In this document: positions 34,231 through 45,562 of the stretch, piece by piece
How positions within the stretch are numbered: the stretch's first letter is position 1
Layout: each line of letters begins with the position of its first letter
NCBI RefSeq assembly: GCF_004359215.1
Contig: NC_090610.1
Coordinates: forward strand, 5,032,618-5,096,617
Length of the DNA: 64,000 nucleotides
Source of the DNA: Bremia lactucae
Taxonomy: Eukaryota; Oomycota; Peronosporomycetes; Peronosporales; Peronosporaceae
Direction: 5' to 3'
Made by a program: the position numbers and the translations under genes
Notes under the pieces: model-generated
Seen by the model: the letters and a program-made list of their open reading frames with translations, nothing else
What the model was told of the DNA's origin: nothing
Databases searched by the model: none

Positions 34231-37200
34231 ATGGGCGGCGGGTCCTGGGTCGTTCAAGAGGGTTTCCTACTTTGTCAGCGCGATGAAGCTGTTTCTCTAT
34301 CTCGCATCAAGGAGAGCAAGCCTTCCCAAACAAAAGCGACTATCGGCAATGTCCAGAGCCTTCACGAGCTCTACGTCGTGCTCACAATGAACCGCAAACT
34401 TGAGTTCTTCGACAATAGCGACGCCGAGACGCGCAACAAGATCGATGGTGGGTATTTGATGGGCTTTGGTGGCTGGGACGGCAACGGGTTGCTAAAGGTG
34501 GATTCGTACGGGTTGGAACTTAAAGTTGAGCGCAACGTTAAGCCGCGCATGCATTTAGCAGCACTGAACCGCGTAGACCTGGAGAAATGGTGTCGAGGCT
34601 TTATGGCTGTGCTCGATCCACATAGCACAGCCGGAGAGGAAGTTCGACGCGAGCGACGTCGCGTAAAAAAGGAGGAGAAAAGGCTCCAGAAAGACCGAGA
34701 GGAACAGATTCGCAAATGGAAAGAAAAAAAAGCGCGAATGATTCAGGAAGAGCAGGATCGTCTTTTGGCTCGCGAAGAAGAGATTAATAACATGACGCCA
34801 TTAGAACGAATTAATGACATTGGGTCGCTTGATGAAAACACGGCCAGGATGCTAGAGAAGCGAAAACAGAGACTCCAACGTCGACATGCACCTACTATGG
34901 AACGAGTCAACAAGGCCGCGTATCGACGACGTTTAGACGAAGCAGCAGGTGGAAAGACGGAAAATATGCAGCCGTTGCATACCAGGACAGTGGAACAAAA
35001 AGCAAAAATCCGCATCGAGCTGCCCCCACCTGGACAATGCACGTATTATGTTTTTATTTTTTCTGTGACGGAAGTAAGATCGTCGTGTTAATGTGAGATA
35101 TTGTATGTGTGTTTAGTTTTTGAGGTCGGCGGAGTCGTCCACAGGGACGTGCCCATACGTCTAGGATCCTCTGGAAGTGATGTCTCGGATACTTCATCCA
35201 TATCATCGCGTCTTTCTTCGGTCTCCTCTGTGACAGGATATCGACACGAAACTAGCAGTTTGCCTCCTCCCCCACCAACACCACCTCGGTGGACTGGAAG
35301 TAGCTCTCGTACCTCGTCATCGAGAACAACAATGGGATTTCCACCTCCACCACCGCCTACTGCTCCGTTTGATCACGTGAATGACAGAGCGTCTCGAATA
35401 TCGCGATCCAGCAGTAGCTTGCGCAGTGCTTCATTTGATTCGCTTGCTTTTGGCCAAGATGAAGACTCGATAGCACATCGCTCGTCGTTCTCACAGACTA
35501 GTCAAAGGGCTTTGAAAGCAAGTAGAGGCCATCAAAGTATTCAGGATAATCTGGCTGCCATCATTGGACGTGAAAGATCCTCGCGAACATCGCGTACAAC
35601 TCATCGACGCGACTCGTTTGGAGCTGTGAGGAGTTCCATTACGTCAGTATCGTACGGTGCACCGGAGAGAAAGATAAAAGAAACAGTGAAGCGAGCAATT
35701 GAACAAGAAAGCGCTTTAACTTCAGAGCCAAGGATGGCAAACGCGTTTGCTGCGAGTCTTGCTGCTATTCGTCGGAATCGTGCCGATACTTTTGAAGAAG
35801 TGGATATTACCTCGTTTGCATCAAGTCCGGTGAATGTACACGGTAAGATGCGAAATCGCGATTCGCAGCTTAGTGCTGAAGGAAAGGAGATTTTTAAAAA
35901 GGCTATGGCGCAAGAGAAATCACTGGAAGTCAAACTTAAGACAAATTGTGGTCGCAAAGGGTTATTTGATGACAGCAGCGAGGATGATGATGGCTCCGAC
36001 ACTGGATTGTTTGGTACAGGTACACGAGACAGCAAGGCTGGTAATAGAACCTCTCGTGTATCCAGTAGCTTTCGATCTAGTGACTTGAGTACAGAGGCAC
36101 GCCCTCCACGGGAAAAGAAAGCGACGAATGTGCCGTCGGTAAGAAGCGATGATTCTTCAAGTGATTCTGACTCTGACAATGGTACGTTCTCTTCTTTTTT
36201 TGGTTGAAAATCTTGCATTTTGTGGGCTAATCCAGGAATACAATGTTTTTGAAGCAGCACCCTTGACATTTACGCAGCCACACGCGAAAAGTGTTCCTAC
36301 AAATAATATTGCAGCTGGTGGTGCTGGACCTAGCGTTGTAGTCCTGATCACGTCGTCTGCGTTACGCACGGAAGGTAAAAAGAAACTCGGGGTGTTTACG
36401 TTTACGCTTCAGTATGGAAATTTGGAGCATACTTTCTCACTTACGTACTCAGAATTTGAAGAGATACACCTGCATTTAATGTCGGCTATTCCAGAATTGA
36501 CTATGCTCAAGTTTCCCTCGAAGCATCGATTGCGTAACAATTCTAAACCGGAAAATATGGAGAAACGCGCTCAGGAACTCCGTTTGTACTTGCAGCAATT
36601 GGTAGCTGTCCCTGGGATACTATTAAACGAGCACTTTTTATCAAGCTATCGCATCGACGATGTATTCGCGCGTTCATTAGTAAGCGGAGAAAATGAAAAA
36701 AACTTTAATGGTGTTCAATTAAACGGAAGGCCTCCACGAAGCCCCGTGGCACGTCATCTTAGAAAAGATCAAACAAATTTGCCGATTCCATCTCGAAGCG
36801 AAAAGAAATTATCCCTTGGAATTGCGAAACCAAAGGTATCAAAGGACCTATTTGGATTGGAAGATTCCATGTCTGATCCCGAGTCAGATTCGGATACGTC
36901 CGTCGACACTCCACAGCCGATTATTCAACAGCAGCGGCTTGAATCAACATCTTCAGCTCAGCGGAGGAAGGCGAGAACGTCTGACTTATCTAGCAGCAAT
37001 ATCAGTATGTCCCAGAATGGAAATCACTGGGATAAGAAAAGTCGATCGCGTTCGCGGTTGAGCTCTCGTGCAAGTTTCAGGGCAAGCTTTGCATCGTCTC
37101 AAATTACCGCAGAATCTCCAGTATCATTCCAACCTCCTGGGCGTCCGAATCCATTTGCTGGGGGTCGTGGCGATCTATTGGCGGCGATTCGACAGGGAGC

Positions 37201-37408
37201 TCCATTGAAAAATATTGATGTCGCTAAAAGTACCTCGTCTGGTGGTCCATTGGCCTCTAAAACAAAAGCTTCGTCGCCATTGGCGTTAACGCAGCCGAGT
37301 TCGGTAAATGAAGCCATTTCAAACGCTATGGCGATGCGGCGTATTCATGTCGAATACGAAGAGACCAAGTCGGACTGCGAGTCTGATTCAGACGATGATT
37401 GGGATTGA
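34231..37408 (+). CDS. PH-coiled coil-polyPro-PX-WH2-acidic protein, putative Arp2/3 nucleation-promoting factor
   Basis: Proposed exons 34231-35073, 35125-36181 and 36255-37408 give 1017 aa in one frame. Domains: PH at about 8-135 (EGFLLCQR, then YVVLTMNRKLEFFDN, ending EKWCRGFMAVLDP); a charged coiled coil at 137-215; polyproline at 328-332 and 354-359; a Ser-rich linker with two acidic patches; PX at about 661-771 (FTFTLQYGNLEHTFSLTYSE, KRAQELRLYLQQLVAVPGIL); WH2 at about 936-955 (GRGDLLAAIRQGAPLKNID); a central helix NEAISNAMAMRRIHVEY; and an acidic end ESDSDDDWD. WH2-central-acidic with a near-terminal Trp is the VCA module that binds actin and Arp2/3 in WASP-family proteins. PH and PX suggest phosphoinositide-membrane targeting, though the usual PX Arg pair (R-R-F/Y) is TYSEF here. 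Splice sites are inferred. Second copy 45563-48740. Confidence 0.75.
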
Positions 37409-37697
37409 ATGACATTATCCAGTAGCTGAAGTGATGCTGTCTGTCTTTACAAGCTCCATTGGAAGAGCCTGGCGACGAAAGGCAAGCAAGAACGTATATT
37501 AGTATATGCGAAACGCGGCACCGAGTGGTGGCAAGTCGATGGCGCCTTGTATTTCTTGTTAGAACTTTAAGAACAACCGATTTTATCTCGGATAAATTTG
37601 TGAATCTATCAGCTTATTGTGTTAATTTTTTCTGTGACACGACAGAGCTTGCCGTGAACTTGCCAGGAATTGTCGTCTTCTCAAACAGCACATCATG
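37409..37697. other. Convergent 3' intergenic region
   Basis: Short gap between the 3' ends of a plus and a minus gene. The 80-codon plus-strand ORF here overlaps the minus-strand gene and shows no domain. Confidence 0.4.
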
Positions 37698-38112
37698 TTA
37701 ATCGTAATATAGCCGTTTTTGTACGCAACAAATACGTACCCCTTCCATGTTACTGAAAATAATACCTACGACAGAGAAGGCGGCTGCCATGCCCATGCCC
37801 CACAAGAAACTCTGCACGATAAAAGTAGTTGGCACACTTAGTGCGATCGTAAGAGTTATTCGCTGTTGATCCACTCACCTCCTTCAAGACGCCGCCAATA
37901 GGCTGTGGCGTCTGTTGTTCGAATGGCGTAAACGGGTTTGCTGGTGGATGGGACGTCGGCACTTCGGTGAGAGCATCAGTCTGCTTAGATGCTTTCGGGA
38001 TGACACGGCGGGATTCACTCTTTTTCACGCGAATAGGCTTTGCGCGTTTTATGGTAGAATAATTCCTCCTAACGATCGACGCGCGCAACTGGCGAACAAT
38101 TAAGAGCGACAT
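37698..38112 (-). CDS. Small mitochondrial-type single-pass membrane protein
   Basis: Two exons on the minus strand: 38112-37879 and 37811-37698, with a 67-bp intron (GTGAGT donor, GCAG acceptor) in phase 0; 115 aa. The N-terminus MSLLIVRQLRASIVRRNYS is Arg/Ser-rich and without acids, like a mitochondrial presequence. The second exon encodes one hydrophobic helix (SFLWGMGMAAAFSVVGIIFS). A further GTACGT donor after NMEG could lead to another exon, so the end is uncertain. Small proteins of this layout are common among respiratory-chain subunits and assembly factors; I do not recognise the family. Its start codon lies about 40 bp from an opposing ORF. Copy 2: 49444-49030. Confidence 0.65.
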
Positions 38113-38152
38113 GTTTCGAAATGGCGAAATTCGATAATTGTTGGTTACATCA

Positions 38153-38464
38153 ATGTACCCTGCACAATGGACATCATTTGGCTGTAAATGTATATTTTGG
38201 AAAAGAATTCAGCAATTTGCCAAATATCGCTGGCGACAGAGAGCTGGTGTTGCACAGAGCCGCCAACAAATCTACGATCGTGACGCCACCTGCGATCAGT
38301 TGGTGGCGCGTCTGCTGTGGTTGGCAGAGTCACAAGCCTTTTTACTTGCGTCTAAAAGTATGGAAAAACACGATATCGCGCACGACAAAAGACAAATATC
38401 TTTATTATTGATGATGTGTTTGCACCGTTCAGTACAAGGGTCGATTAACTCAGTAAATAAATAA
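38153..38464 (+). CDS. Doubtful small ORF divergent from the mitochondrial-type gene
   Basis: From the ATG at 38153 it gives about 103 codons: basic with amphipathic stretches (FAKYRWRQRAGVAQSRQQ, LLWLAESQAFLLASKSME). No domain is recognised. In the second block a TGA interrupts the same frame (stop at 49662-49664) and a 2-bp deletion follows. So either that copy is broken or the ORF is not a gene. Confidence 0.3.
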   Translation: MYPAQWTSFGCKCIFWKRIQQFAKYRWRQRAGVAQSRQQIYDRDATCDQLVARLLWLAESQAFLLASKSMEKHDIAHDKRQISLLLMMCLHRSVQGSINSVNK

Positions 38465-38620
38465 TTTACTATCTTCATCCTCTAGCTTCACCTATTGTAC
38501 GTGTGTGGTGTCTTCAATTTCGATGGAAATTCCGCTTTTTATCCCGCTGGTTCATTTCTTGTAATGTATCTGAATTTCTCCTTCCTTTACGTACCATTGG
38601 ATTGGTACTTTTCAATTGCC

Positions 38621-39535
38621 TCAAAGTAAATCAAGAGATCCCGCTGGATTGGGACGCTGACTTGCGGGTACTTCGTAACCCGAAAGGCTCACGTAACCAG
38701 CATCGTATCGACTTGGATTTTTGCCAATAAAAGCGACAAATGCTTGGCTCGTTCGAAGTATCGGATGAGCACGGATCACGAGCAGTATTTCTTGCAGACG
38801 CGCAACGCGTGCGGCGAGCAGCTTTTCAGGCGATACAAACATCTGGAACACGGAAACTATGCCGTGGGGCGGGAGCTCAGGTAACTTCGACAGCTTCGAT
38901 AGACCCTCGTGCAGCAGTTTAAAATCCGTAAAGCGGCGACGCACCACGTAAGCGTTGCTGTCGCTTGGACCACCGACATCCACCTTAAACACCCACGTGC
39001 CATGGCTGTTCTTGGAAAACCCAGATATAGTGACAGAGCGTGCGAGGTCGACTTCATCGCCTGCTGAGTACGGACGACCTCGCAGCAAGTCTCTCGATGA
39101 AGCGGAAGAGTTTAGCATACGCTCAAGGCGCGACGCCGTCTCCGAGTGGCTTTTGCCTCTCCGACCCGAAAAATCATTTTCGGTCGTCATTAATGTTCCT
39201 GTGCTAGAGCTACTAGGAATTGTTAAACGGCTGTTTTGCACGCATGTGATCGTAATCTCCGGTGATGTCGTCGAGGAAGTCGTCGAAGTTGATGGCGAAG
39301 CAGACGACGTTGACGATGCGGGCAACGCAGACGAAGCTGGTTTAAGGCTCAGGCGATACACTACCGTTGGCATAGCCATAGGGTCCCCGTAAGTGATGGA
39401 GGTGCCCCGCGGGGGGTACTCCGGGATCATCATCCTAGAGGTGGCGAAATGGTGGCGACACGGGCTGCGGCAGCCAGCGCGGAAATATTTTGTGTTACTG
39501 GATAGATGGGACAGTCGAAGAACAATACAACGCAC
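38621..39535 (-). CDS. PX-domain protein
   Basis: One exon, up to 304 aa; the true start may be the later Met at about 39433 (MMIPEYPPRG). The N-terminal half is Ser/Thr-rich and disordered. The PX domain occupies about residues 185-285: VTISGFSKNSHGTWVFKVDV, then VVRRRFTDFKLLHEGLSKL, then LPELPPHG and VARLQEILLVIRAHPIL. The RRRF element carries the Arg that binds PI3P in the family, so endosomal membrane binding is likely. A short tail follows. Second copy at 49951-50865, with a Leu-to-Ser change near the end and a few silent or conservative changes. Its neighbour at 34231 also has a PX domain. Confidence 0.8.
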   Translation of the reverse strand: MRCIVLRLSHLSSNTKYFRAGCRSPCRHHFATSRMMIPEYPPRGTSITYGDPMAMPTVVYRLSLKPASSALPASSTSSASPSTSTTSSTTSPEITITCVQNSRLTIPSSSSTGTLMTTENDFSGRRGKSHSETASRLERMLNSSASSRDLLRGRPYSAGDEVDLARSVTISGFSKNSHGTWVFKVDVGGPSDSNAYVVRRRFTDFKLLHEGLSKLSKLPELPPHGIVSVFQMFVSPEKLLAARVARLQEILLVIRAHPILRTSQAFVAFIGKNPSRYDAGYVSLSGYEVPASQRPNPAGSLDLL

Positions 39536-39697
39536 TAGGTTCTTTTCAATATATATTTATATATCTCACAGGACAGACTTGACCTTATCCAGGCTTATCG
39601 AATAATGACACTAAAGCCCTACACGGCGTTGGTGTTGAAGCGAAAGGGCGGGCAGGCCACGAAAATCGAGTCCCAGAAACAGGGCAGTGGGAGGGCT

Positions 39698-39973
39698 TCA
39701 CTCTTCACGATCGTCAAGTTTAATTAAAGTATGCTTTTTCAAAGATACGTTTTGGATGGTGCATTTCCAGTCTCCAAGCTGAATCGAAACCTTATCGCTG
39801 GTGCAGGCAGCGACATTCATTCGCTTAAGGGTGGACACGTAAATATTAAATAGGAAAGCCGCACTGACATGGCGCTGCAGTAACAAGTGAATTTTTTTCA
39901 CAATCGACGAGCGGCTAATGCTGGCGGCAGGAACCAATTCGACCAAGTGATTTGATAGGACAGTTTTCCCCAT
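39698..39973 (-). CDS. Small hypothetical protein, 91 aa
   Basis: Open from ATG at 39973 (MGKTVLSNHLVELVPAASIS) to a stop at 39698. It ends KKHTLIKLDDREE. Mixed alpha/beta composition; no domain recognised. The second copy (51304-51029) keeps the frame, with two amino-acid changes I can see. That proves little given the low divergence. It could be the last exon of a longer gene. Confidence 0.4.
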   Translation of the reverse strand: MGKTVLSNHLVELVPAASISRSSIVKKIHLLLQRHVSAAFLFNIYVSTLKRMNVAACTSDKVSIQLGDWKCTIQNVSLKKHTLIKLDDREE

Positions 39974-41269
39974 CTATTCAAAATAGTCGCTAGGCGTCGT
40001 ACTTTAGTGCCAAAGCGAGACGTCCACGTCCGTCGCATCACCATTTATATAAAGACATGTCGAGGACAACATTGTGTTGATCGAGCAGTCACAAGCCACA
40101 ACTGTCCAATGGTAGCAAAAATGATAAACCTGCTGTGTGTGCAAATGTCGCATTGCTGACCGCACCAAGAACATTTGCACTGGATGTGACACACCTATAC
40201 GAATACGAAATAAAGCAAGAGGCTCAAAAATTTACACGTCCTGCGTCATTTTTCGTGAAAAGACGACCGAGCTGATAAGAGCTTTGTCGTGTCGCAGCGT
40301 AACTTGGGTTCTGACGCATCTATCTAAATGATATGCTCGTAGGTTCGGGCCGTAGCCACTGCGCTGGCGCTTCTAGTTTGATACTCTTGCGTGGCGCCTC
40401 TTGTCATTGCGAAGTTGAAAATGACTTCAGTGCACTTCTAAATTTGATGTATCATAGCAATGGATTGCTAGGTGCGGACCAATCTGGCTCCACATACGTC
40501 AGATTGTGCGCTCGCTCATTTGTCGGTGCCAATTATCAGTTGGGACGTGTACGATTCCCAACGTTCCAGCAGTTAAGTTCAATTATTTTCTGTAGCTCGT
40601 TGGAGCTACCAACAGCAACAAGCAAATCCCAAGGTTTGGTTGCTGCTGCTGGCAATGACACATCAATTTGCAATACTACTGCTTCAGAAATGATCGTGAG
40701 CTGAGATCGTTGTGGTAGATGTCTAAACTCGAAAATTGAAAACTCGACTTTGTACAGATGTGATACGGACCAAGAGGGTGGCCATGGGAGGCTTTTGGAA
40801 ACAGTATGTATATATACTACCACTATCTGCGAAAAGATTATCCGCGTCGTTATGATTAATCCCTAAAAATTTCACTAAATTGATTACATTGACAGATCAG
40901 TTTAATATAAATAATAAGGCGATGAGACCATCGAGATCTGATGTGGCTGATTGAAGGTCTTCAAAGAACTAGTTAGTACTGTTTTGGTTACATAATCATC
41001 ATTCTAGCATATTCAAGGCCATTGATCAATAAAAACATATAGAAAGAGCCGCTTTGTGACTTCAAACTCAAAATTAGGTGCTTCTTTTTTCAAAATAGGA
41101 TATAAACAAGTTAAATTTCGTGTTGGAGCACTTTTAACACAACAACATTTTGAAATAAGCTAGAGGTATATATAAGAAAGGAAACAATGTTGTCTTCTCC
41201 GTTTTTTTGTAAAATCCCCTCAGTTTGATATGATTTGGCTATTTTATGCAAGCATAGTGCTAACGTGTA
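39974..41269. other. End of the gene island, ambiguous ORFs
   Basis: Several 60-120 codon ORFs on both strands (for example 40823-40536 minus and 40333-40704 plus) with no domain. The 40823-40536 frame gains a stop in the second block (51928), and the plus frame is also cut. No gene is supported here. 40860-41269 is AT-rich with nothing recognised. Confidence 0.4.
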
Positions 41270-41319
41270 TTATAGTTCATCATAAAGTGATACGTTTGAG
41301 CCATTACACACGATTGTTA

Positions 41320-41590
41320 ATGGCGTAACCGGTTACATTGAGGGAGAAGTTAGCCTTGCGGTAATCATAGAAAATGTTTATCGATGAGTGCGGCCGAGCC
41401 TAAAGGCTGGCGATTTTAGCCGAGATGGTGGTCATTCAACCTATAATTGAGTTAAACTCATCGTCGCTTCTGAACGAAGCTGTCCTGGATGACACAAAAG
41501 CTACGCTAAGTGCGTGGAGTGGGTCATCGATCCTTAAAGATCCTACAGATCCAATTTATGCCCTGATTAAGAATAAAGAGCTCCCCATCT
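41320..41590 (+). pseudogene. Gypsy family C protease-RT linker fragment
   Basis: Matches the reverse complement of 25390-25660. The open stretch has LNEAVLDDTKATLSAWSG and SSILKDPTDPIYALIK. Joined directly to the Copia fragment that follows. Confidence 0.65.
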
Positions 41591-43499
41591 TCTGTCTTCG
41601 CTGCTTCATCAATCGGCCATGACCGTGCCTTTCATTCCTTTGTTTACTTGCATGGTTTGCGTCTCAAAGGACGAGCACATTGATGCACGTTGCCACGTCG
41701 AACACGAAGTTACCGGTATTGAACGAGATAAGCGCTCGCAAATTACCTTGTAATTGAGCCCGCCCGATCAACGTTTGCTCTTTCGTATGCCATCACGCGA
41801 AGAACCACACTTCCAGTCATTGTAAGCCGGATCGTCCTTGCGTCGGCGACCATGCATTGGTCGTAACACTCACGTACATCCTCGAGCAACGCATATTGGT
41901 AACAAGGTGCCTGCTAGACCCGCTGTCCAGTATCCACAACTTGTCCTCAGCTTTGTCGTCTTGCACAGGCAGCGTGTAGCTAACCACGTCCTTGGGCCTG
42001 GTATTGTTCAGCCACATGCCCTTACTGTCATTGTTCTTTTCATCATTTTTCTGTCGTCAAGACAGACAAATATAATATGTCCGACTTTTCCACATCAAAA
42101 CCATGCGTATTAACGCGTGGTTTGCTCTCAGCAACGTGTGTTAGGACGTCCTTACAAATGGAGGCAGCACTTCGCGTGACGAGCTCGACAGACTGCGCGG
42201 AGTGTGCAAGCTCTTCAGCTTGAACGAGGTAATTGACCCGGTTTCCGCCGTACTCGGCCATTACTACCGTGTGAATCTCCCTCGATGCGTAGTGGACAAT
42301 GTTGTCAAGCACCTGCGCGTCAGCTTCGCTGCATGTCTCACTCATCGCGACCAAGTAGAGGTAATGCTCGGGCCAGCTCCTCCTTGAAACATTTTAGCTA
42401 TAAACAGCTTCATCGACTGGGACGCTTTAATCATCGTCTTGAACGTTTGATGTAGCCGCACCATGACATGTGCAAGCGTCGGAGTTTGGTGCCACCATGT
42501 CTCGACCTGCTTGTTGTAGTGTCGCTCGGTCGTGCCGTTCCGGTAGTGACCATGAAAGTCGGACTTCACGTCGTCGGACTAGTCGAGGCCACATGCCGCT
42601 TGAGCGGATTGGACCTGATTCATGAACGTCCTTCCTCAGTCCAGAGAAACGGACCCAAAAAGCCTCGACACAACTCGGACCCATCAAACTTTTGAATCGT
42701 CAGCCGCCTTTAGCGCTCACCCGGAACTCGCATTGCTCGCTGGACGCCAGGCTCCATCCGTCACGCGTAAATTTTAGCCAACGCTTACTCCGAGCAGGAA
42801 TACGGTGCGCGCATTTATGGTGCTACTTCCGGTGCCCGCCATACTGGCTGCGCCGATTCTTGGCGTGCTCCTTGCTGTAGCACGCTCGCGCGATCTTGTC
42901 CATTTCTTAGACGAACCAAGGAATGTCCGGGTGTATCGATATGAACCGGTGTGCCACCGCGACCGTTGGCAAGCGCATATCAGAACATTCTCGACCCATT
43001 CACGCCAATCATCCGCTCGTTCATTGAGCTTCTGCTGCAAGACTTCCATCTGCGCTATGAGCGCTTGAAAGGCGACGAGGGTCGCGAGTATCGACGCGTT
43101 GACGTCGTCACCCCTTACGTGGGCCGTCGGTGCGCCTTGAACCACCGCCGGAAACGCTGCAGCCCTTTCGTGGCTGTCGTCGAAGCTAACTAGCGTTGGC
43201 GCGCTTGGCACACCGTTAAAGCTAGTCTTCGCTCGTAACCTGATGGAGCAGATGCTTAGTGCTCACTAGGTAATTAATTGAATACTAACATATGTTTGAT
43301 CGTTTGTTGACCAACAAGTGCTACTTCTAAGCCACTCCTTTCACACTAGTCTTACTATACCATACTCACTGATTTACCTTGATCATCACTAACAACGCGG
43401 CGCCCGTAATCGCTGACCATCGTCATGTCCGTAATTCTGCGTCTATCCAACAGGCGTCAGCGGTGCGAAAGTGTACCTTACCTTCAACATCTCCATCAC
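41582..43499 (-). pseudogene. Copia 5' fragment (gag-protease), minus strand
   Basis: Reverse complement, with about 4-5% differences by eye, of 52709-54618. On the minus strand: untranslated leader next to the N, Gag at 43211-42043 (TLVSFDDSHERAAAFPAVVQ; VAMSETCSEADAQVLDNIVH), then a Copia protease with LWILDSGSSRHLVTNM near 41950-41900. Broken by stops and cut at about 41582. Confidence 0.8.
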
Positions 43500-43500
43500 N
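43500..43500. other. Single N: assembly join
   Basis: The only ambiguous base. It separates the Copia leader from the first base of duplicated block 2. The 105-codon ORF across it is chimeric. Confidence 0.9.
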
Positions 43501-43739
43501 GTGTGACGCATTTTGTCGTGGATGGTCGTACAATTCCAGCACCACCGATTCCTAAGAATGCGAGTGACTACAAGCGTCGTGCAGTGATTTCCAAGGCGAT
43601 CAAGTCAGCTCGAGCAGGCACTTATCTTACCTTGACGACTCGCGCCAACCCTGAGGAGCAGACAAAATCGGAGGAGCCGGCTATTGCAATGGATGCCACC
43701 AGTGTTGTGTCCGTTCCCGCGCTGGTCTCAGTCGCTGAA
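43501..43739 (+). pseudogene. 3' fragment of the five-repeat beta protein gene
   Basis: Only the last 79 codons and stop, identical to 32169-32410 in the part I compared. There is no promoter or upstream exon because the block starts at the N. Confidence 0.85.
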
Positions 43740-44325
43740 TAATGCCTTTGCAAAATTATGAATAGTCCAATAATGTGTGCTTATATCGACTCGGAGTTCG
43801 TGTTATGTCTGTCTCGTACATTGCTGTTACGGTTGGTGCTGTTAAAATCGAACAGGTATCATCAACTCATTCATTAATCAAGGCTTCCCAATTGAACGGA
43901 TATTACCACGGCTCACGTGCAAGCAAAGTGTATAAGGCTCACTAGTAGAAGATGTACATAACGCGCTGCGAATACAAGGCACAAGTTACATTGCTTCAAG
44001 TACGATGTGTGCTTGCTTTGGTTCACGCCGCTTGGTTAAATGTCAGGACTTCTGGAGCTCAAGTGCAATTTCAGTAAGACGCGCGCAAATTTGTCGTGAC
44101 ACTATAACTTTATTAGTATTTTCTTAAATTTATCACGTTTGATGCAATAGGAATTGGTTTTTAATACGCACCTAGACATGCGGAAAGGAATCGTTGTGTT
44201 GACGCATTTACTCATACCAAAAAATGTAGGTCTGAATACAATCAAATTCGAGTATGAAGGAAGACAGTTTTACTAATATTCTGTTATCGAGAACTAGTAG
44301 CGGCAAGCGTGGCCAAATTGCAATA

Positions 44326-45202
44326 ATGGTGCGGCAAGAGGACCCTACAGCAGGGCGTGGTTTCATAGAATATATGACTTTGTAGAAATATCGATTCTGT
44401 GGAGGCCTTGAGCCACCTGACTGGATAGTAGCCGAGCTACCGCTGCTCTCGGGCGATCACAGCAAAGTGGTGCGAAAGCAGTTTTTAATTCTTCAAATTG
44501 GCGTCAAACATTACAAGTTGTCATTGTATCCTCTACAGACACTCAAAGATCTGACGACTATATGTGGTGCTATTGGAGAAGACATCGCACTACAGGTGGG
44601 TGGTAGTGTCGATAAGATCTGCTTTAGGGGCTCAACAGTGCAAATTCGATCAACAGGAGCTAGACTTCGCATACAAGCTCATTGGAGAAGCCGCAATCGC
44701 CAAGGTTGGTATGTAAAAACTCCATGGCTCTTAACTGAGCTAGACCATATCACAATATTACAGGCAGTGGTCGCTGTGCTGCGATTTATCTTAACTCATG
44801 CTGCCAAGTACAATGTCGACTATGCTGAACTTGTCGAGGAGCTGCAACAGCTGGGCATGCGTCATGAGGTTGCAGATACAATTGTGCAGAGCTACGAAGA
44901 CCTTCGCGCGAACATCCAGGACCAGCAGCGCCTGAACCGTTTTAAGGTTGTTTGAGTATTTTGTCTCGAAACGTGAACTGAATGTGCAATGAATTCAGTT
45001 TCCAGGCATTGAGAAGGTTGAATGGAGGGTCAAGAACTCGCATGCGATAAATTTAAATTTGAGGCTTGACCAGCCAATTATGGACTGCAATGTGGCGACA
45101 ATGTCAGAATGTTGCGATCTTACTTTTGAAATGACTTCAAACAAATTTTTGGCGCTTTACGAGGAGCTTAGTCAAGCGCAATCGATGCTGAAAAGCGGAT
45201 GA
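44326..45202 (+). CDS. COMMD4: COMMD4 homologue, copy 2
   Basis: Same exon layout as 32994-33870, shifted by 11332, and no difference seen. It starts with the same presumed ATG micro-exon, then FCGGLEPPDW, and ends LYEELSQAQSMLKSG. If the duplication is real, both copies are intact. Confidence 0.75.
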
Positions 45203-45562
45203 GTTGATGTGGAAAAATAATAAAAAATAGAAATAAACACGCAGATCAATTAAAATTATAGCATTGCTTATCAGCTCACCTAGCAGCATGCTGACATATT
45301 AGCCTCATTCTGTTGACCTCAACTCCCATTGTATTCAGCGACACTTTGCAGAGCTGTGTCAGAGGACGCTGAAGTTAGCATGATTTTCTATTTGTATTCG
45401 AGGAATTCAACAAAACACTATTTATAAAAATGTAAATGCTACTTTTATTTAGGTCAAATCTGGGTCACTTCTACCGTGAGGGCAGCTTTTTTCTTGCATT
45501 GCCGTCATCCCAAAAATCCATACGAAAACTATTCGAACCAGAAGTGAGGCACTCGAACGTCT

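Larger units (their letters stand above)
32169..41269 (+). repeat. Duplicated gene block, copy 1
   Basis: 9101 bp, repeated in the same orientation at 43501-52586 (offset 11332 at the start, 11317 at the end). I saw no difference in the first 4 kb. Scattered substitutions and small indels begin near 36277 and become denser after 38300. Confidence 0.95.

Noticed and set aside
35601..36269. 222-codon minus-strand ORF opposite the PH-PX-WH2 gene
   Set aside because: Ser-rich mirror of the Ser/Arg-rich sense exon; it crosses a sense intron and has no domain. Same for its copy at 46933-47601.
37459..37701. 80-codon plus-strand ORF
   Set aside because: Lies in the 3' region between convergent genes; no domain, and it is changed in copy 2 without pattern.
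38955..39392. 145-codon plus-strand ORF
   Set aside because: Shadow of the PX-domain gene on the minus strand.
40137..40331. Cys-rich short ORF (CKCRIADRTKNICTGC) like a zinc finger
   Set aside because: Only 64 codons, spacing fits no family I know, and other frames are open too.
43425..43742. 105-codon ORF containing an X residue
   Set aside because: It crosses the N and joins Copia leader sequence to the last exon of another gene.
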